Part shown: positions 7,138 through 16,953 of the stretch, piece by piece
How positions within the stretch are numbered: the first letter of the stretch is position 1
Layout: every line of letters begins with the position of its first letter
From: 2-12-FULL-40-12 sp964518135
Lineage (GTDB): Bacteria; Patescibacteriota; Minisyncoccia; Minisyncoccales; 2-12-FULL-40-12
Assembly (NCBI GenBank): GCA_964518135.1
Contig: CAZFEY010000001.1
Coordinates: forward strand, 1-64,000
Length of the DNA: 64,000 nucleotides
Direction: 5' to 3'
The notes under the pieces: model-generated
Told to the model about the DNA's origin: nothing
What the model saw: only the letters and a program-made list of their open reading frames with translations
Database searches by the model: none
Made by a program: the position numbers and the translations under genes

Positions 7138-7935
7138 TTATTCTCTAGCGGGCACGGAGGCTGTGGAAAGATATTCCACCATCTGCGACAGAGCGTCATC
7201 GAAAGCTATCATCCAGATACTACGGATATCATAGCTCGCATCGCCCAATACAGGACCTGTACGCTCCTGAACCGCTGCCTCTACGTAGAATGCTTTTTCA
7301 ACATCGCCAGAATAGATTTCCTCTAAGGCAAAATCTATTCTGATAGAAGCGTGGCGCATTCTCACGCCCTGAATCTCAAAGGTAATTGGTCCAAATTGAG
7401 GATCGTTCTCGCTTGCCTCATAAAGGGTGACTGTTGCCGAGAAAGTATGAGTCACCGGTCGCAGATGTCCCATTCTAGGAGCAGCGACAGGATCAATAAA
7501 ACCTTCTCTGATCAAATCTTCTTGACGTTGAACATTTCCAAGAAACCTATCCTCCATCGATTTAGCAATGACTATATCCATACCCGCGTTATACAGCGCT
7601 GTCACCAACATCGCATACAGAACGTCTTTACCGACTCCGGGAATTTCTACTCCCTCTACCGGCATCACGCCGACGACACGGATTGCTTCTGGCTGATTAC
7701 GATCTGCGCGCAAAAGCGCGAGCTCGTCGCTTAACTGACCTACCTGGTCAGTAAGCGCCTGAATTTGCCCCAAGAGCTGCGAGTTGATTCCATCCTCCGA
7801 AGTGGAAACCTGAACCGATTCCTGGATCGTCTCGGACGTCGATTCCTCGGCCGATTCTTCTCCGTCGGCCCTGGCGGGACAAGCCATAATCATGATTACA
7901 ATAATCACGACCAATACTAGCACGATACTTTTCAT
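7138..7935 (-). CDS. Exported protein with CsgG-like fold (265 aa)
   Basis: Residues 1-23 form a signal peptide (hydrophobic run then PARA-D). A Ser/Glu-rich linker and a short coiled coil (QLLGQIQALTDQVGQLSDEL) follow. The segment from ~90 (IRVVGVMPVEGVEIPGVGKDVLYAMLVTAL..., then DIVIAKSMEDRF and THTFSATVTLYE) resembles the CsgG/lipoprotein domain used in curli-type secretion pores and related periplasmic proteins; that assignment is from pattern, not a search. No lipobox cysteine is positioned for lipidation. The gene has its own TTGACA/TATAAT promoter, a strong AAGGAGG site and a terminator. Its GC content is higher than the neighbours', which suggests a separate history or high expression. 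Confidence 0.6.
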   Translation of the reverse strand: MKSIVLVLVVIIVIMIMACPARADGEESAEESTSETIQESVQVSTSEDGINSQLLGQIQALTDQVGQLSDELALLRADRNQPEAIRVVGVMPVEGVEIPGVGKDVLYAMLVTALYNAGMDIVIAKSMEDRFLGNVQRQEDLIREGFIDPVAAPRMGHLRPVTHTFSATVTLYEASENDPQFGPITFEIQGVRMRHASIRIDFALEEIYSGDVEKAFYVEAAVQERTGPVLGDASYDIRSIWMIAFDDALSQMVEYLSTASVPARE

Positions 7936-7976
7936 TGTTATCGCGCCTCCTTATTTAGATTTAGGTTACTATATTA

Positions 7977-8006
7977 ATTATAGCACACTTTATTAATTGA
8001 TGTCAA
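7977..8006 (-). promoter_or_regulatory. Consensus promoter of the CsgG-like gene
   Basis: Minus strand TTGACA (8006-8001), 18-bp spacer, TATAAT (7982-7977), then AAGGAGG just before the ATG at 7935. Both hexamers are perfect consensus. Confidence 0.88.
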
Positions 8007-8008
8007 GC

Positions 8009-8401
8009 CTACTGGTAAGCATCGGCATTTTCGAAAAAAGAGATCTCTTGCTGTTTTTGATTATCGTCAAGCTCAATCGCAATAATATCAATTTGCCAAG
8101 GATTATCTAACGCAATTTTGTTTTGTATTAACCAGCACTCGGCGGCTTTTGCGATTTTTTTTCTCTTTATCAAATCAACTCTATCTTCTGGAAAGAAAAC
8201 ATTTTCCCTGTTAGTAAAAGAGGTTTTTACCTCAACAAAATTAATGACATCATCTTTTTTACAGACGATGTCAATTTCCCCGGTTTGAGGACCGGCCAAA
8301 AAACCAACCTTAAAATTTTTATCTAAAATTTTATATCCCTTACCTTGAAGATAATCCAAAGCAATTTTTTCGCCCAGAATACCAATTTCTTTTCCATTCA
8401 T
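8009..8401 (-). CDS. yraN: UPF0102/YraN family endonuclease-like protein
   Basis: The family hallmark GEKIALDYLQGKGYKILDKNF is followed by the restriction-endonuclease-fold active site TGEIDIVCKKDDVINFVEVKT (the E-x-D...E-x-K pattern). The protein is about 130 aa from the ATG at 8401, the usual YraN length. An upstream in-frame ATG at 8449 would add a non-conserved extension overlapping the giant surface-protein gene, so 8401 is preferred. It begins 8 nt after that gene's stop and is probably co-transcribed with it. YraN proteins are thought to act on branched DNA, but their role is not well established. Confidence 0.88.
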   Translation of the reverse strand: MNGKEIGILGEKIALDYLQGKGYKILDKNFKVGFLAGPQTGEIDIVCKKDDVINFVEVKTSFTNRENVFFPEDRVDLIKRKKIAKAAECWLIQNKIALDNPWQIDIIAIELDDNQKQQEISFFENADAYQ

Positions 8402-8408
8402 AACACAA

Positions 8409-11400
8409 CTAAATCGCGAATCTATTCTGAATGACTCCCGATTTAACATTCATGACTTTCGAAGTAAAGATGTGGGAATAAGAGCCGTCGTCATTTTTCT
8501 TTTCGATCTTAAGGTAATATTTGCCTGGCGGAACAAGAATATAATATCTTCCATATTGATTAGCGACTCTTTTTACCATCTCTTTGTCAACATCGGCATT
8601 AAATATTCTTAATATCGCAAATGACAAGGGAAGTCCGGTATCTTTTTCCGATAAAGTTCCAAAGGTTCTTGTTTTGATATTTAAAGATATAAGCACGCCC
8701 AAAAGCATATACAAAAGAACCACGATCAGGTTTGCGCGCTCGGGAGCCAAAAGAACGCTTACTATTGCCGAGGCAAAACCAACAACAAATAAAATATCTG
8801 CCAACTGCCTAAAAGTAATTTCTGTTTGAGAATAAAGTTTCATCAAATTCTTTTGCTTTTTGGCAAATTCATTCCAGTCGAACTTTTCTCTATCTAACGG
8901 AATGTCTCTCGCGACAACGTCTCCTTTTTCACCCACCTCAACTTCGCCACCAAAATAAAGATTACTATATATTTCATCGTTGCTTCTGCCGTAAAGTGCT
9001 TTTGATGGGAATTTATAGTGGGTTTTATTGGCTACCATGGTGTATTTACCAGGTTCTGCCAAAAATCCATACCGACCATCCAAATCAGTAATCGACGTGG
9101 TTACCTCCTCGCCTTTTTCGTTCTGTAACATTACATAGGCTGGGTCTAATGGCTGTTTTGTGATTGAGTCATAAACGGTACCCCAACCTTTGCTCTTACG
9201 CTTTAATCCAAACGCAATCATAAGCGATGACAGTAATCTTAGAAGTTGCAAGCCCCAATTAGCCGGTGAAATCGGTATAAACCCAATTAATCCCAACCCA
9301 CTCACAATCAATCCAGTCATTGCAATTGCCTTGGCAGTATCCTCTGCTGCGGGACTATTTAACCAGCCACGGACAATATCAATAATACCTTTCTGCTCTT
9401 CTTCCTCTTCTGGAACTGCTGGCACGCATCTCTCCTCGGTCCATTCTTCTATGGAAATATATTCTTGTTCGATCTCACACCATTGAGTACCCGGAGGAAC
9501 ACATCTGTCCACCGTCCACTCTTCTTCTGGCATATATCTTTGTTCAACTTCGCACCATCTCGCTCCGTCGGTAACACATCTCCTTTCGGTCCAATCTTGT
9601 TCTGGTATATACTGCCTTTCTTTCATGCACCACTTAAGAATAGGAGTTATACACCTTCCTTCGGTCCACTGTTCTATCGGTATGTATTGTTTTTCCGCTC
9701 CGCACCATTTGGTGCCCGGGGGAGTACAACGTTCTTCTGTCCAATCTTGCTCTGGAATAAAATGCTGTTCAAACTCACACCACTTAGCGCCTTCGGGCAC
9801 GCATCTCTCCTCGGTCCATTCGTCTTGAGGTATAAACCTTTGTTCGTCTTCGCACCATACTGTTAATGGCGGAGGGACGCATCTATCAACGCTCCATTCT
9901 TCTTCGGGTATGAATTGCTGCTCGGCTTCGCACCAAAGAGTTCCGTCAGGCGCGCATCTTTCCTCGGTCCATTCGTCTTGAGGTATAAATTGTTGTTCTT
10001 TCTCACACCATTGATTTACCGGCCCTCCACCACCTCCAGGGACATCACACCTTGCGCTTGTCCATTCTCCTTGAGGTATAAAAGCATTTTCTTTGACGCA
10101 CCAGGTCATCACCGCAGCTGGGAACCAATTAATGTTATTGCCATTATCTACAAAATGAACTGGATCAATCGGCAGAGCCGCTTGGTTAACCGAATTCCCA
10201 ACGTTCACGAAATCAACATTCCAAGCAGCAGGATTAATATTCCATTGGTCAGCTCCGGCTCCTCCTGCTCTCTCAAGGTTAATATTGTTTCCAGCCGCTC
10301 CAGCAATTTCCCAACTAGCCGGGCTTGTAATTGTTTGAGTGGAGTCTGATTGGAAAGCCAAAGTTTTGCCCGGTGTCGTGCAGCTAAAATTCCAAAAAGT
10401 AGAGTTACCACTGATGGTTGAGGTTTGGGTCGCATCATTAAAGGTAACTGTGTTATTGCTATGAGAAAATATTCCATTCTTAGTCCAATTACTACCCAAA
10501 GTGATATTTTTACCATCGGCATTAAGATTTGCGGCGGCATCTATTGTTAGACTGCCAGTTAAAGCATTGGCTCCGGTCAGATTTCCCACCGGAACATATG
10601 TTTCAGCTCCGGAAAACTGAATTGAATTATAGGTGGTGGTTGTAACATTAATATTTCCCGCAGCATTCGTTGCTGAATACTGAACAGTGGAATTAGTTCC
10701 AGGAGTCAAAGTGCCATTAACAGTTAAAACTGTTGCTACGGCTCCGGCATTGGCAAGGTTCAATATGTACCCATTAGAGGCGAGATCCAACGTATTGTTA
10801 GCATTAACGGTCATTATGTCCGCAGTCATTGAGGAAGCCAAGGTCAGCTCATTTCCTGCTCCTCCGCCAATAACTACTGCTCCAATATTTTGCTTAACCG
10901 CTGTGGAGTCGGTGTAGTTATTGTCTTCGACTCCATCAAAAGTTAAAGTTCCTCCTTTAGTGTAGGTAGTGCCTGCGTCTAAAGTAAAGTTGCCGGCATA
11001 ATTCTGGCTCAAAGCATTGGTGTCAAAAGTACCAGCTGATTGTAAAAAATTTCCATCAACATCTAAAGCATTGTTGGTTAATTGTAGGATTCCGGCTCCG
11101 GAGTGGGTTAGATGATTGAAAAGGAATCCCGCTCCTACTCCTCCGGAGTCCAGGGCTTGGGTGCCGGCGGCAGCGCTAAAAGTAACAAGACCCTCTCTTG
11201 GAGTAAATGTTCCATTATTATCCCAATTACCGGCCAGAGTAATATTATAATCACCACCAAAAACAGCATCTAGGGTAGCGCCGTTATCAATGGTTAAGCT
11301 TCCCGTTAAAGCATTTGCGCCAGTATGATTACCTTCTAAAATATAAGTTTCAGCGCCAGAAAGTTGTAAGCTACTATAGGGCGTAATGGTAACGGTTATA

Positions 11401-14400
11401 TTTATAGCGCCATTCACTCCTGAATATTGTACCGTAGAGGTGCCAGGATTAAGAGTCCCGGTTACTCTTAGTACGTGTGCGATTTCTGCAGGGTCAGCCC
11501 AAATACCACTAGATCCGCCTGCTAAATTTAAAGTATAGCTACCTACACCTAGATTTAAGGTAGTGCTAACATCTAAGGAATTCACGGTCATCGAAGAAGC
11601 CAATGTAATTTCCTTTCCAACGCCACCCCCAATAATAACCTCTCCGATATCTTGTTTTACAGCTGTTGAGTCCGTATAAATTGCCGTATCTGTTGCTCCA
11701 TCAAAAGTTAGAGTTCCGCCTTTGGTATAAGTAGTGTCTGCATCAAGAGTAAAACTGCCAGCGTAGTTTTGGTCTAAAGCGTTAGTATTAAAGGTACCTG
11801 CCTGAAGGCGAAAATTGCCATCCACATCAAGAGGACTGTTGGCAAGAGTTAACATCCCGCCTCCTGTATAATCTATGGTTAGATTCCAAAAAGCGCTTGC
11901 TCCAGGGTCTAGGAGTGGAAAGGGCGGAGGAGCGCCGGGATAATCAAAAACAACTGTATTGTTGCCATGGGTGAAAATAGCTGAATTTGCCCAACCGCTA
12001 CCACCACCAACATACATATCCTGCCCGTTAGCATTAAATATGCCTGCCGAATTAATAAAACCACCATCTATGTCAACCGCATTCGTAATGAGTCTCAATG
12101 TTCCATCGCCAGAGTGAGTAAGACCATTAAAAGATTTGCCAGCGCCCACTCCTCCGGAATTCAAATCTTGAGTTCCAACTCCGGCATTAAAAGTAACAGT
12201 ATTAGACCTTGGGGTAAATGTTCCGGCATTAGACCAATTACCAGCCAAAGTAATGTTGTAGTTTTGACCATCAACAGCGTCTAAGGTAGCGCCACTATCA
12301 ATTGTTAAACTTCCAGTCAAAGCATTGCCGCCCGTAAGATTACCTAAAAGTTCATAGGTTTCAGCTCCAGAAAACTGCAAAGAGTTATAAGTCGTAGTAG
12401 TAACCTCGATATTGTTGCCTACGATAACTCCGGAATATTTCACCGTGGAAGTACCCGGCGTAAGAGTACCTATTACGATTAGTGAATCCCCGACCCCATC
12501 CCCATGAACAGCAGCCGTAAGAACACCTTGTAAATCTAAGGTGTAGTTATTAGAATTTAAATCTAAAACATTGTCTATGTTGATAGTCATCGTATCCACG
12601 GTCATACTGGATAGTAAAGTAAGCTGATTGTCTGGAGGGGCGGCGGCGGCGGACAACAACCTAACCGTCCCTATGTTTTGTTTTGTGTCATTGGAATCAG
12701 TATAGGTTATCCCGAGACCATGATTAAAGGTAACTGTTCCGCCCTTAGTGTAAGTAGTGTTGGCTAAAAGCTCAACATCGCCAGAAAAAACTTGGCTCAA
12801 TCCATTAGCATCGAAAGTTCCTCCTTGAAGCGAAAAAGTCCCATCTACATCTAATAAGTTGGTGTCAAGTTGTTTAATTCCAGCGTTGCTTAAAGTAAGG
12901 TTATAAAAACTACTATTTGGACCGTTGTCTATGGTTTGAGTTCCAGCTGCGGCGTTGAAGGTAACTGTGCCACTTCCGGGAGTAAAAACCCAATTATTAT
13001 CCCAATTGCCAGCTAAAGTAATTCCGTAGTTTTGAACGACATCAGCGCTCAAAGTTGAAACATTATCTATGGTTATATTTCCGGTTAAAGCGTTGGCGCC
13101 TGTTAAATTGCCCAATAATACATAAGTCTCGGCGCCAGAAACCTGAAGAGAATTGTAGGTGGTATTGGTAACTAGCATATTGCCCCCTCCAAAAACCGCT
13201 GAATACTTCACCGTGGAGGTTCCGGGAGTAAGGGTTCCGTCAACACGCAGCGAATCCCTCTCGGCTGGATGCCCTGGCAGGGGCACTAAAAACACATCTT
13301 TTAAATCTAAAACATAACTATTCGAACCTAAATCGAGAGTGTTGTCGGCATCAATCAACATTGTGTCCACGGTCATATTAGACGCAAGAGTAATCTTTTT
13401 CCCTGCTCCGCCACCGATAACAACGGTCCCAATATTTTGTGTCGCGGCCGTGGAATCGGTATAAATCGCAGTATCTGTCGCTCCATCAAAGGTTAAAGCA
13501 CCTCCTTTGGTATAACCAGTACCCAAATCCAAAGTAAAGCCACCTGCGTAATTTTGGTTTAGAGCGTTAGCGTTAAAGGTTCCATCCTGGAGACGGAAGT
13601 TGCCATCTACATCGAGATTATTGGTATCGAGAGCTATACTTCCACCTGCTCCGCTAAGATTTATGGTAAGATGCCAAAAAGAACTTGAACCGTTATTTAA
13701 GGTGTATACTGCGATTTCTGTACCATTGAATTCAACTGTGCTTGAACCGGGAGTAAAGGTACCGGAATTAGACCAGTTTCCTGAAAGAGTAGCAGTATAA
13801 GTTTCAGCGTTAAAATTTGCGCCGGCCTGGATAGTAACATCGTCAGAAATTAAGTTACCGCCCGGGGTATAAGTTTTATTCGTCCAGACAATAAAATCAA
13901 CTCCCGCATCTAATGTTAGATCGCTACCAGCCACCGAAAAAGGAACTGCTAGCCCGCCTTCGCCAGTAGAAAAATCTGCATTTGTTATTGGCCCCGCTGT
14001 TTCATGTCTGGCAGTAACAGTATCAAGGCTGGAAACTGTAAAATCAGCTATGTTTGTGGTAGTCGTTGCAACAGTAACTATAGCCACATCTTCGCCAGCG
14101 CCGCCCGAGTAAAAAGTAATAATATCGCCATCGCTAAAATAATGCTGCATTGTAAAGGTAATGTTGGCGCCTGCCAATATATCGGATGTTGCTGGCACCA
14201 AGCTAGTGGGTAAACCCCCATTTATCGCTATTGTCGTGTCATTTAAATTATCTCCGCTATTATTAAATACAGTAATGTCTATCTGAAAAAGCCAATTGGT
14301 ATTATTGTCAGAGTTAGTTGAGGTAATAGCCGTAACGGTTCCACCATTAATACTGTTAGAATCTTTAACGTCTACGTATGTAACCGAGACAGATGCGGCA

Positions 14401-15581
14401 GCGACAACATCTACCTCCCATTGACTTCCTGGCGTAGTACTCCTTAAGACAATTTGGTTGGCGCCGGCACCTCCAGTTAAAAGAAGATTGGTAATAGTCT
14501 GGGTTGTACCATCGGTGAAGGTAATTTGTTTGGCAGCGGTTATAGAAGTAAAGTTTTCGAATGTCGTAGAGCCAGAGATTGTTGACACCTTGCCACTGTC
14601 GTTAAAAGTCACCGAAGGATTTGCTCCATTAAAAGAACCACTCGTAAAAGCCCAACTGCCAGATAATGCTATGGTACCGCCTACATTATATGTGGCGCCA
14701 TTCAAAGTAAAATTCCCTGAAATAGTTAGTACGCTGGGATCGTTGAAGATCCCGCTAGTCAAATCAACATTACCAGTAACGCTCAATCTGTTGCCGAATA
14801 CTTCTAAGACATTGTAAGTTCCGCCGGATTGGGTAAAATTACCACCGACAATAAGGTTTACAGCCACACTCAATCCTCCTCCAGATAAATCAACATTGCC
14901 AGTGGTCTCTGTATTCCCAGTACTTGTAAATGTTCCTCCTGCCACACTTAACGAACTAGCCGTGATAGCATTACCCCCATCAGAAAAAGCAGCGATGCTG
15001 TTGGCACCAGCCATCGCGAAAGCTCCCATACCCGGTATTGCCACCGTCAAAGATATTGAGCCGTCATATCCGTCTGTGGCACCCGCGTCGCCCGTAATAG
15101 TTAATGATTCTCCAGCTGATCCCCAAGTGCCGAGATTGTCAATGGTGACATTTTTATCATTGGTGCTGTTAAAAGTTACTGTGTCTCCAGCGGCTGGGGC
15201 GCCATCTGGCAACCAGTTAAGATCATCTGACCAGTTTTCTGTTAATCCTTCACCGTCCCAAACTTTTGCTTCGGCCTTGACTAAAAAAGGAATAGAGGAA
15301 AACAATACCAGAATCAACAAAAATAATGTTCCAAATAAAGAAAGCCAGTGGGTAATCTGGGCGTAAGGATTCAGATGCCAACGGTAATACGCAACTGATT
15401 TTCGTAATAAGTATCTATGCAAAGGAGCCAACTGCGGAATAGTGGTTTTTTTGGCAGAGTATGGAATCAGAAAAAGCCATTCGTTGAGCTCTTGGACTTT
15501 TTTTGAACGTTCCCTTTTCTCTTTCTCCATTTTAGCGATTCGCCTTTCTTCTTTTGTTTGAAAAATCCGCCCAAAGGCCAT
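8409..15581 (-). CDS. Giant repeat-containing cell-surface protein (2390 aa)
   Basis: The layout by residue is as follows. A basic cytoplasmic start (1-75) precedes one membrane helix (~80-104). A very long Gly/Asn/Thr-rich beta-repeat region (~105-1800) resembles autotransporter or filamentous-haemagglutinin-type beta-helices. It contains about four long tandem units, each with a YTKGG...TFDG motif, an SGAETY...LTGANALTGSLTID motif and an FTPG motif. Nine WC(x16)RC repeats follow (~1826-2054), then two membrane helices (~2065-2120), a carboxypeptidase-regulatory-like beta domain (TVYDSITKQPLDPAYV...), two more helices, and a second such domain at the C-terminus. It is most likely an anchored surface stalk or adhesin. 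Nearly 7.2 kb is a large investment for a small genome, so an important contact role is inferred. Confidence 0.82.
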   Translation of the reverse strand: MAFGRIFQTKEERRIAKMEKEKRERSKKVQELNEWLFLIPYSAKKTTIPQLAPLHRYLLRKSVAYYRWHLNPYAQITHWLSLFGTLFLLILVLFSSIPFLVKAEAKVWDGEGLTENWSDDLNWLPDGAPAAGDTVTFNSTNDKNVTIDNLGTWGSAGESLTITGDAGATDGYDGSISLTVAIPGMGAFAMAGANSIAAFSDGGNAITASSLSVAGGTFTSTGNTETTGNVDLSGGGLSVAVNLIVGGNFTQSGGTYNVLEVFGNRLSVTGNVDLTSGIFNDPSVLTISGNFTLNGATYNVGGTIALSGSWAFTSGSFNGANPSVTFNDSGKVSTISGSTTFENFTSITAAKQITFTDGTTQTITNLLLTGGAGANQIVLRSTTPGSQWEVDVVAAASVSVTYVDVKDSNSINGGTVTAITSTNSDNNTNWLFQIDITVFNNSGDNLNDTTIAINGGLPTSLVPATSDILAGANITFTMQHYFSDGDIITFYSGGAGEDVAIVTVATTTTNIADFTVSSLDTVTARHETAGPITNADFSTGEGGLAVPFSVAGSDLTLDAGVDFIVWTNKTYTPGGNLISDDVTIQAGANFNAETYTATLSGNWSNSGTFTPGSSTVEFNGTEIAVYTLNNGSSSFWHLTINLSGAGGSIALDTNNLDVDGNFRLQDGTFNANALNQNYAGGFTLDLGTGYTKGGALTFDGATDTAIYTDSTAATQNIGTVVIGGGAGKKITLASNMTVDTMLIDADNTLDLGSNSYVLDLKDVFLVPLPGHPAERDSLRVDGTLTPGTSTVKYSAVFGGGNMLVTNTTYNSLQVSGAETYVLLGNLTGANALTGNITIDNVSTLSADVVQNYGITLAGNWDNNWVFTPGSGTVTFNAAAGTQTIDNGPNSSFYNLTLSNAGIKQLDTNLLDVDGTFSLQGGTFDANGLSQVFSGDVELLANTTYTKGGTVTFNHGLGITYTDSNDTKQNIGTVRLLSAAAAPPDNQLTLLSSMTVDTMTINIDNVLDLNSNNYTLDLQGVLTAAVHGDGVGDSLIVIGTLTPGTSTVKYSGVIVGNNIEVTTTTYNSLQFSGAETYELLGNLTGGNALTGSLTIDSGATLDAVDGQNYNITLAGNWSNAGTFTPRSNTVTFNAGVGTQDLNSGGVGAGKSFNGLTHSGDGTLRLITNAVDIDGGFINSAGIFNANGQDMYVGGGSGWANSAIFTHGNNTVVFDYPGAPPPFPLLDPGASAFWNLTIDYTGGGMLTLANSPLDVDGNFRLQAGTFNTNALDQNYAGSFTLDADTTYTKGGTLTFDGATDTAIYTDSTAVKQDIGEVIIGGGVGKEITLASSMTVNSLDVSTTLNLGVGSYTLNLAGGSSGIWADPAEIAHVLRVTGTLNPGTSTVQYSGVNGAINITVTITPYSSLQLSGAETYILEGNHTGANALTGSLTIDNGATLDAVFGGDYNITLAGNWDNNGTFTPREGLVTFSAAAGTQALDSGGVGAGFLFNHLTHSGAGILQLTNNALDVDGNFLQSAGTFDTNALSQNYAGNFTLDAGTTYTKGGTLTFDGVEDNNYTDSTAVKQNIGAVVIGGGAGNELTLASSMTADIMTVNANNTLDLASNGYILNLANAGAVATVLTVNGTLTPGTNSTVQYSATNAAGNINVTTTTYNSIQFSGAETYVPVGNLTGANALTGSLTIDAAANLNADGKNITLGSNWTKNGIFSHSNNTVTFNDATQTSTISGNSTFWNFSCTTPGKTLAFQSDSTQTITSPASWEIAGAAGNNINLERAGGAGADQWNINPAAWNVDFVNVGNSVNQAALPIDPVHFVDNGNNINWFPAAVMTWCVKENAFIPQGEWTSARCDVPGGGGGPVNQWCEKEQQFIPQDEWTEERCAPDGTLWCEAEQQFIPEEEWSVDRCVPPPLTVWCEDEQRFIPQDEWTEERCVPEGAKWCEFEQHFIPEQDWTEERCTPPGTKWCGAEKQYIPIEQWTEGRCITPILKWCMKERQYIPEQDWTERRCVTDGARWCEVEQRYMPEEEWTVDRCVPPGTQWCEIEQEYISIEEWTEERCVPAVPEEEEEQKGIIDIVRGWLNSPAAEDTAKAIAMTGLIVSGLGLIGFIPISPANWGLQLLRLLSSLMIAFGLKRKSKGWGTVYDSITKQPLDPAYVMLQNEKGEEVTTSITDLDGRYGFLAEPGKYTMVANKTHYKFPSKALYGRSNDEIYSNLYFGGEVEVGEKGDVVARDIPLDREKFDWNEFAKKQKNLMKLYSQTEITFRQLADILFVVGFASAIVSVLLAPERANLIVVLLYMLLGVLISLNIKTRTFGTLSEKDTGLPLSFAILRIFNADVDKEMVKRVANQYGRYYILVPPGKYYLKIEKKNDDGSYSHIFTSKVMNVKSGVIQNRFAI
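9421..10105 (-). repeat. Nine tandem WC...RC repeats in the giant surface protein
   Basis: Each unit of ~24-26 residues follows WCExEQxFIPxxEWTxERCVPxG: an invariant WC, an IP (or MP/IS) pair, a Trp-Thr/Ser pair, and an RC pair, with the two cysteines 17 residues apart. Units diverge at the DNA level but keep these positions, showing selection on the fold. A single copy occurs in the coiled-coil membrane protein at about 25798-25860. Confidence 0.9.
10550..13530 (-). repeat. Long tandem beta-repeats in the giant surface protein
   Basis: The motif SGAETY recurs near 10610, 11350, 12360 and 13130, and YTKGG recurs near 10955, 11735, 12745 and 13510. The spacing is roughly 740-1010 bp, giving about four units of 250-340 residues of uneven length. 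They are diverged copies of one ancestral segment. Confidence 0.8.
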
Positions 15582-15689
15582 TTTAAAGATTATTAATTAA
15601 TACCTATCTAAAGATTTGACCACGAACACAAAACAAATCTCAATCTCGAAACTTTATCTATATTATAAAATAATAACACAACGCAAGAT

Positions 15690-15713
15690 AAAAAAAACGG
15701 CATTTCTGCCGTT
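15690..15713 (-). terminator. Intrinsic terminator after the 15738-16172 gene
   Basis: Minus strand AACGGCA/TGCCGTT 7-bp stem with a 4-nt loop followed by a run of T. The rest of the 15582-15737 gap is AT-rich and probably carries the promoter of the giant gene. Confidence 0.85.
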
Positions 15714-15737
15714 CTTAAAGTCGCGCTCTTGGCAAGA

Positions 15738-16172
15738 TCATCCGTCGTCCAACAATCTTGCATCGATTGGACCATCGAGAGAATCTTTGAATTTTAACAA
15801 CTCTTCATCCCCTTGATCAAATCTCTCTTCTATGCTTCTTGCGACCTCTGCCATCAGCATAGAGACAACGATTTTCTTCACCACTTCTTCGCGCTTTCTC
15901 TTGTTGCTGTCGTCAACAAAAGAGCTGCCCGTTATCAACCTGCATAGCACAGCATCCTCCTCCAGAACCTTTCTGATCGCAGGATAATTACCCCACACAA
16001 AGAACTCCGTAAATGCCCTATAACTTTCGAGGTCCAAGGAGCCCCTATTGAGGACGTCGCACAGACGAAGTAGCGTTTCTCTGCAGCGCAGCAAATGATC
16101 TCTGGCGGCTTCGGGACTACCCTTCTCATTGGGGAAATGGTCTTCTTTTCTGTTTTTTCTATTTTTTGCCAC
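15738..16172 (-). CDS. Hypothetical soluble helical protein (~144 aa)
   Basis: I do not recognise a family. The protein begins with a basic stretch (VAKNRKNRKEDHF) and is otherwise alpha-helical and charged (RDHLLRCRETLLRLCDVLNRG, KREEVVKKIVVSMLMAEVARSIEERF), ending in an acidic tail. The start is chosen as the GTG at 16172 because AAGAGGTG lies at the right distance upstream; an ATG at 16208 would give a 156-aa form. A promoter-like pair TTGTTT (16238-16233), 16 bp, TATGAT (16216-16211) precedes it and a terminator follows, so it is a single-gene unit. Its GC is above the local average, as for the other genes with strong Shine-Dalgarno sites here. Confidence 0.6.
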   Translation of the reverse strand: MAKNRKNRKEDHFPNEKGSPEAARDHLLRCRETLLRLCDVLNRGSLDLESYRAFTEFFVWGNYPAIRKVLEEDAVLCRLITGSSFVDDSNKRKREEVVKKIVVSMLMAEVARSIEERFDQGDEELLKFKDSLDGPIDARLLDDG

Positions 16173-16267
16173 TGGCGCACCTCTTTTAGACGTTAAAGTT
16201 ACTAACACAAATCATACCAAAGGCTAGCGCAAAAACAATCCAATACGCTATTTGACACGATTAATGT

Positions 16268-16906
16268 TTAATTACGGTCTCGAAGAAAATAAATGCCGAC
16301 ATAAGACAAAGGAGTATAAACAGCTCCCATTGCTACCTTATAAAGCCACCAAGTAATAATAATGCTTATGAGCGTAGGCGTTGAATACACTCCCGCAAAC
16401 GCTATTACCATAAAAATTACCGTATCTAGAAATTGCGACCAAAGATTAGAAAGCATTGATCTTAACCAGAAAAATTTCACGCCCATTTTTTCTCGCAAAA
16501 AGAAAAACGAAAATACATCTTGATATTCTGCAATTAGGAATGCAGCCAAAGAAGCTACGGCAATACGAACAGAAACACCAAAGACCTGATTATATCCTTC
16601 TTTTACCCATTCACCGTCAGCAGACCATGGTAGCGCAATCGAAAGAAGAGAATAAACAATAAACAATGCCGTACTGATAAAACCGGCTAAAACAAAAAAC
16701 TTTGCAGTTTTCTTTCCATAAACTTCTCCAATAACATCTGTCATCAAAAAAACAACCGGAAAAGAAAATACAGCCACAGACAAATGAGAACCGAACAAAA
16801 ATGGCATTATTTTCAACCCCAAAGTATTTGCCGCAAACAAAGAAGTAAGATAAATCGCAAGAGCAATAAGAATTTTTTTGAATGATTTTTCAGGAAATTG
16901 AAACAT
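16268..16906 (-). CDS. Queuosine precursor transporter (YhhQ/VUT family)
   Basis: The ~212-aa protein has six predicted helices and the family landmarks ANTLGLKIMPF, VVFLMTDVIGEVYGKKTAK and LSNLWSQFLDTVIFMVIAF. In characterised members this carrier imports queuosine precursors such as queuine or preQ0/preQ1 for tRNA wobble modification. The start at 16906 (MFQFPEKSFKK) is preferred because the 25 extra residues of the longer frame are unlike the family. No queuosine biosynthesis gene is visible, which fits salvage. It lies directly downstream of the minus-strand tRNA island, separated by the hairpin at 16954-17006. Confidence 0.87.
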   Translation of the reverse strand: MFQFPEKSFKKILIALAIYLTSLFAANTLGLKIMPFLFGSHLSVAVFSFPVVFLMTDVIGEVYGKKTAKFFVLAGFISTALFIVYSLLSIALPWSADGEWVKEGYNQVFGVSVRIAVASLAAFLIAEYQDVFSFFFLREKMGVKFFWLRSMLSNLWSQFLDTVIFMVIAFAGVYSTPTLISIIITWWLYKVAMGAVYTPLSYVGIYFLRDRN

Positions 16907-16953
16907 AAAAATAAATAATTTAGTTGATAATAAATAAGTTTGTTTTTTCAAAT

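Noticed and set aside
10205..10540. ORFs within the giant surface-protein gene
   Set aside because: They are shadows of the repeat-rich reading frame in other phases.
8409..15581. CRISPR-like array
   Set aside because: The repeats are coding, hundreds of bases long and diverged, with no short spacers of even length and no cas genes.
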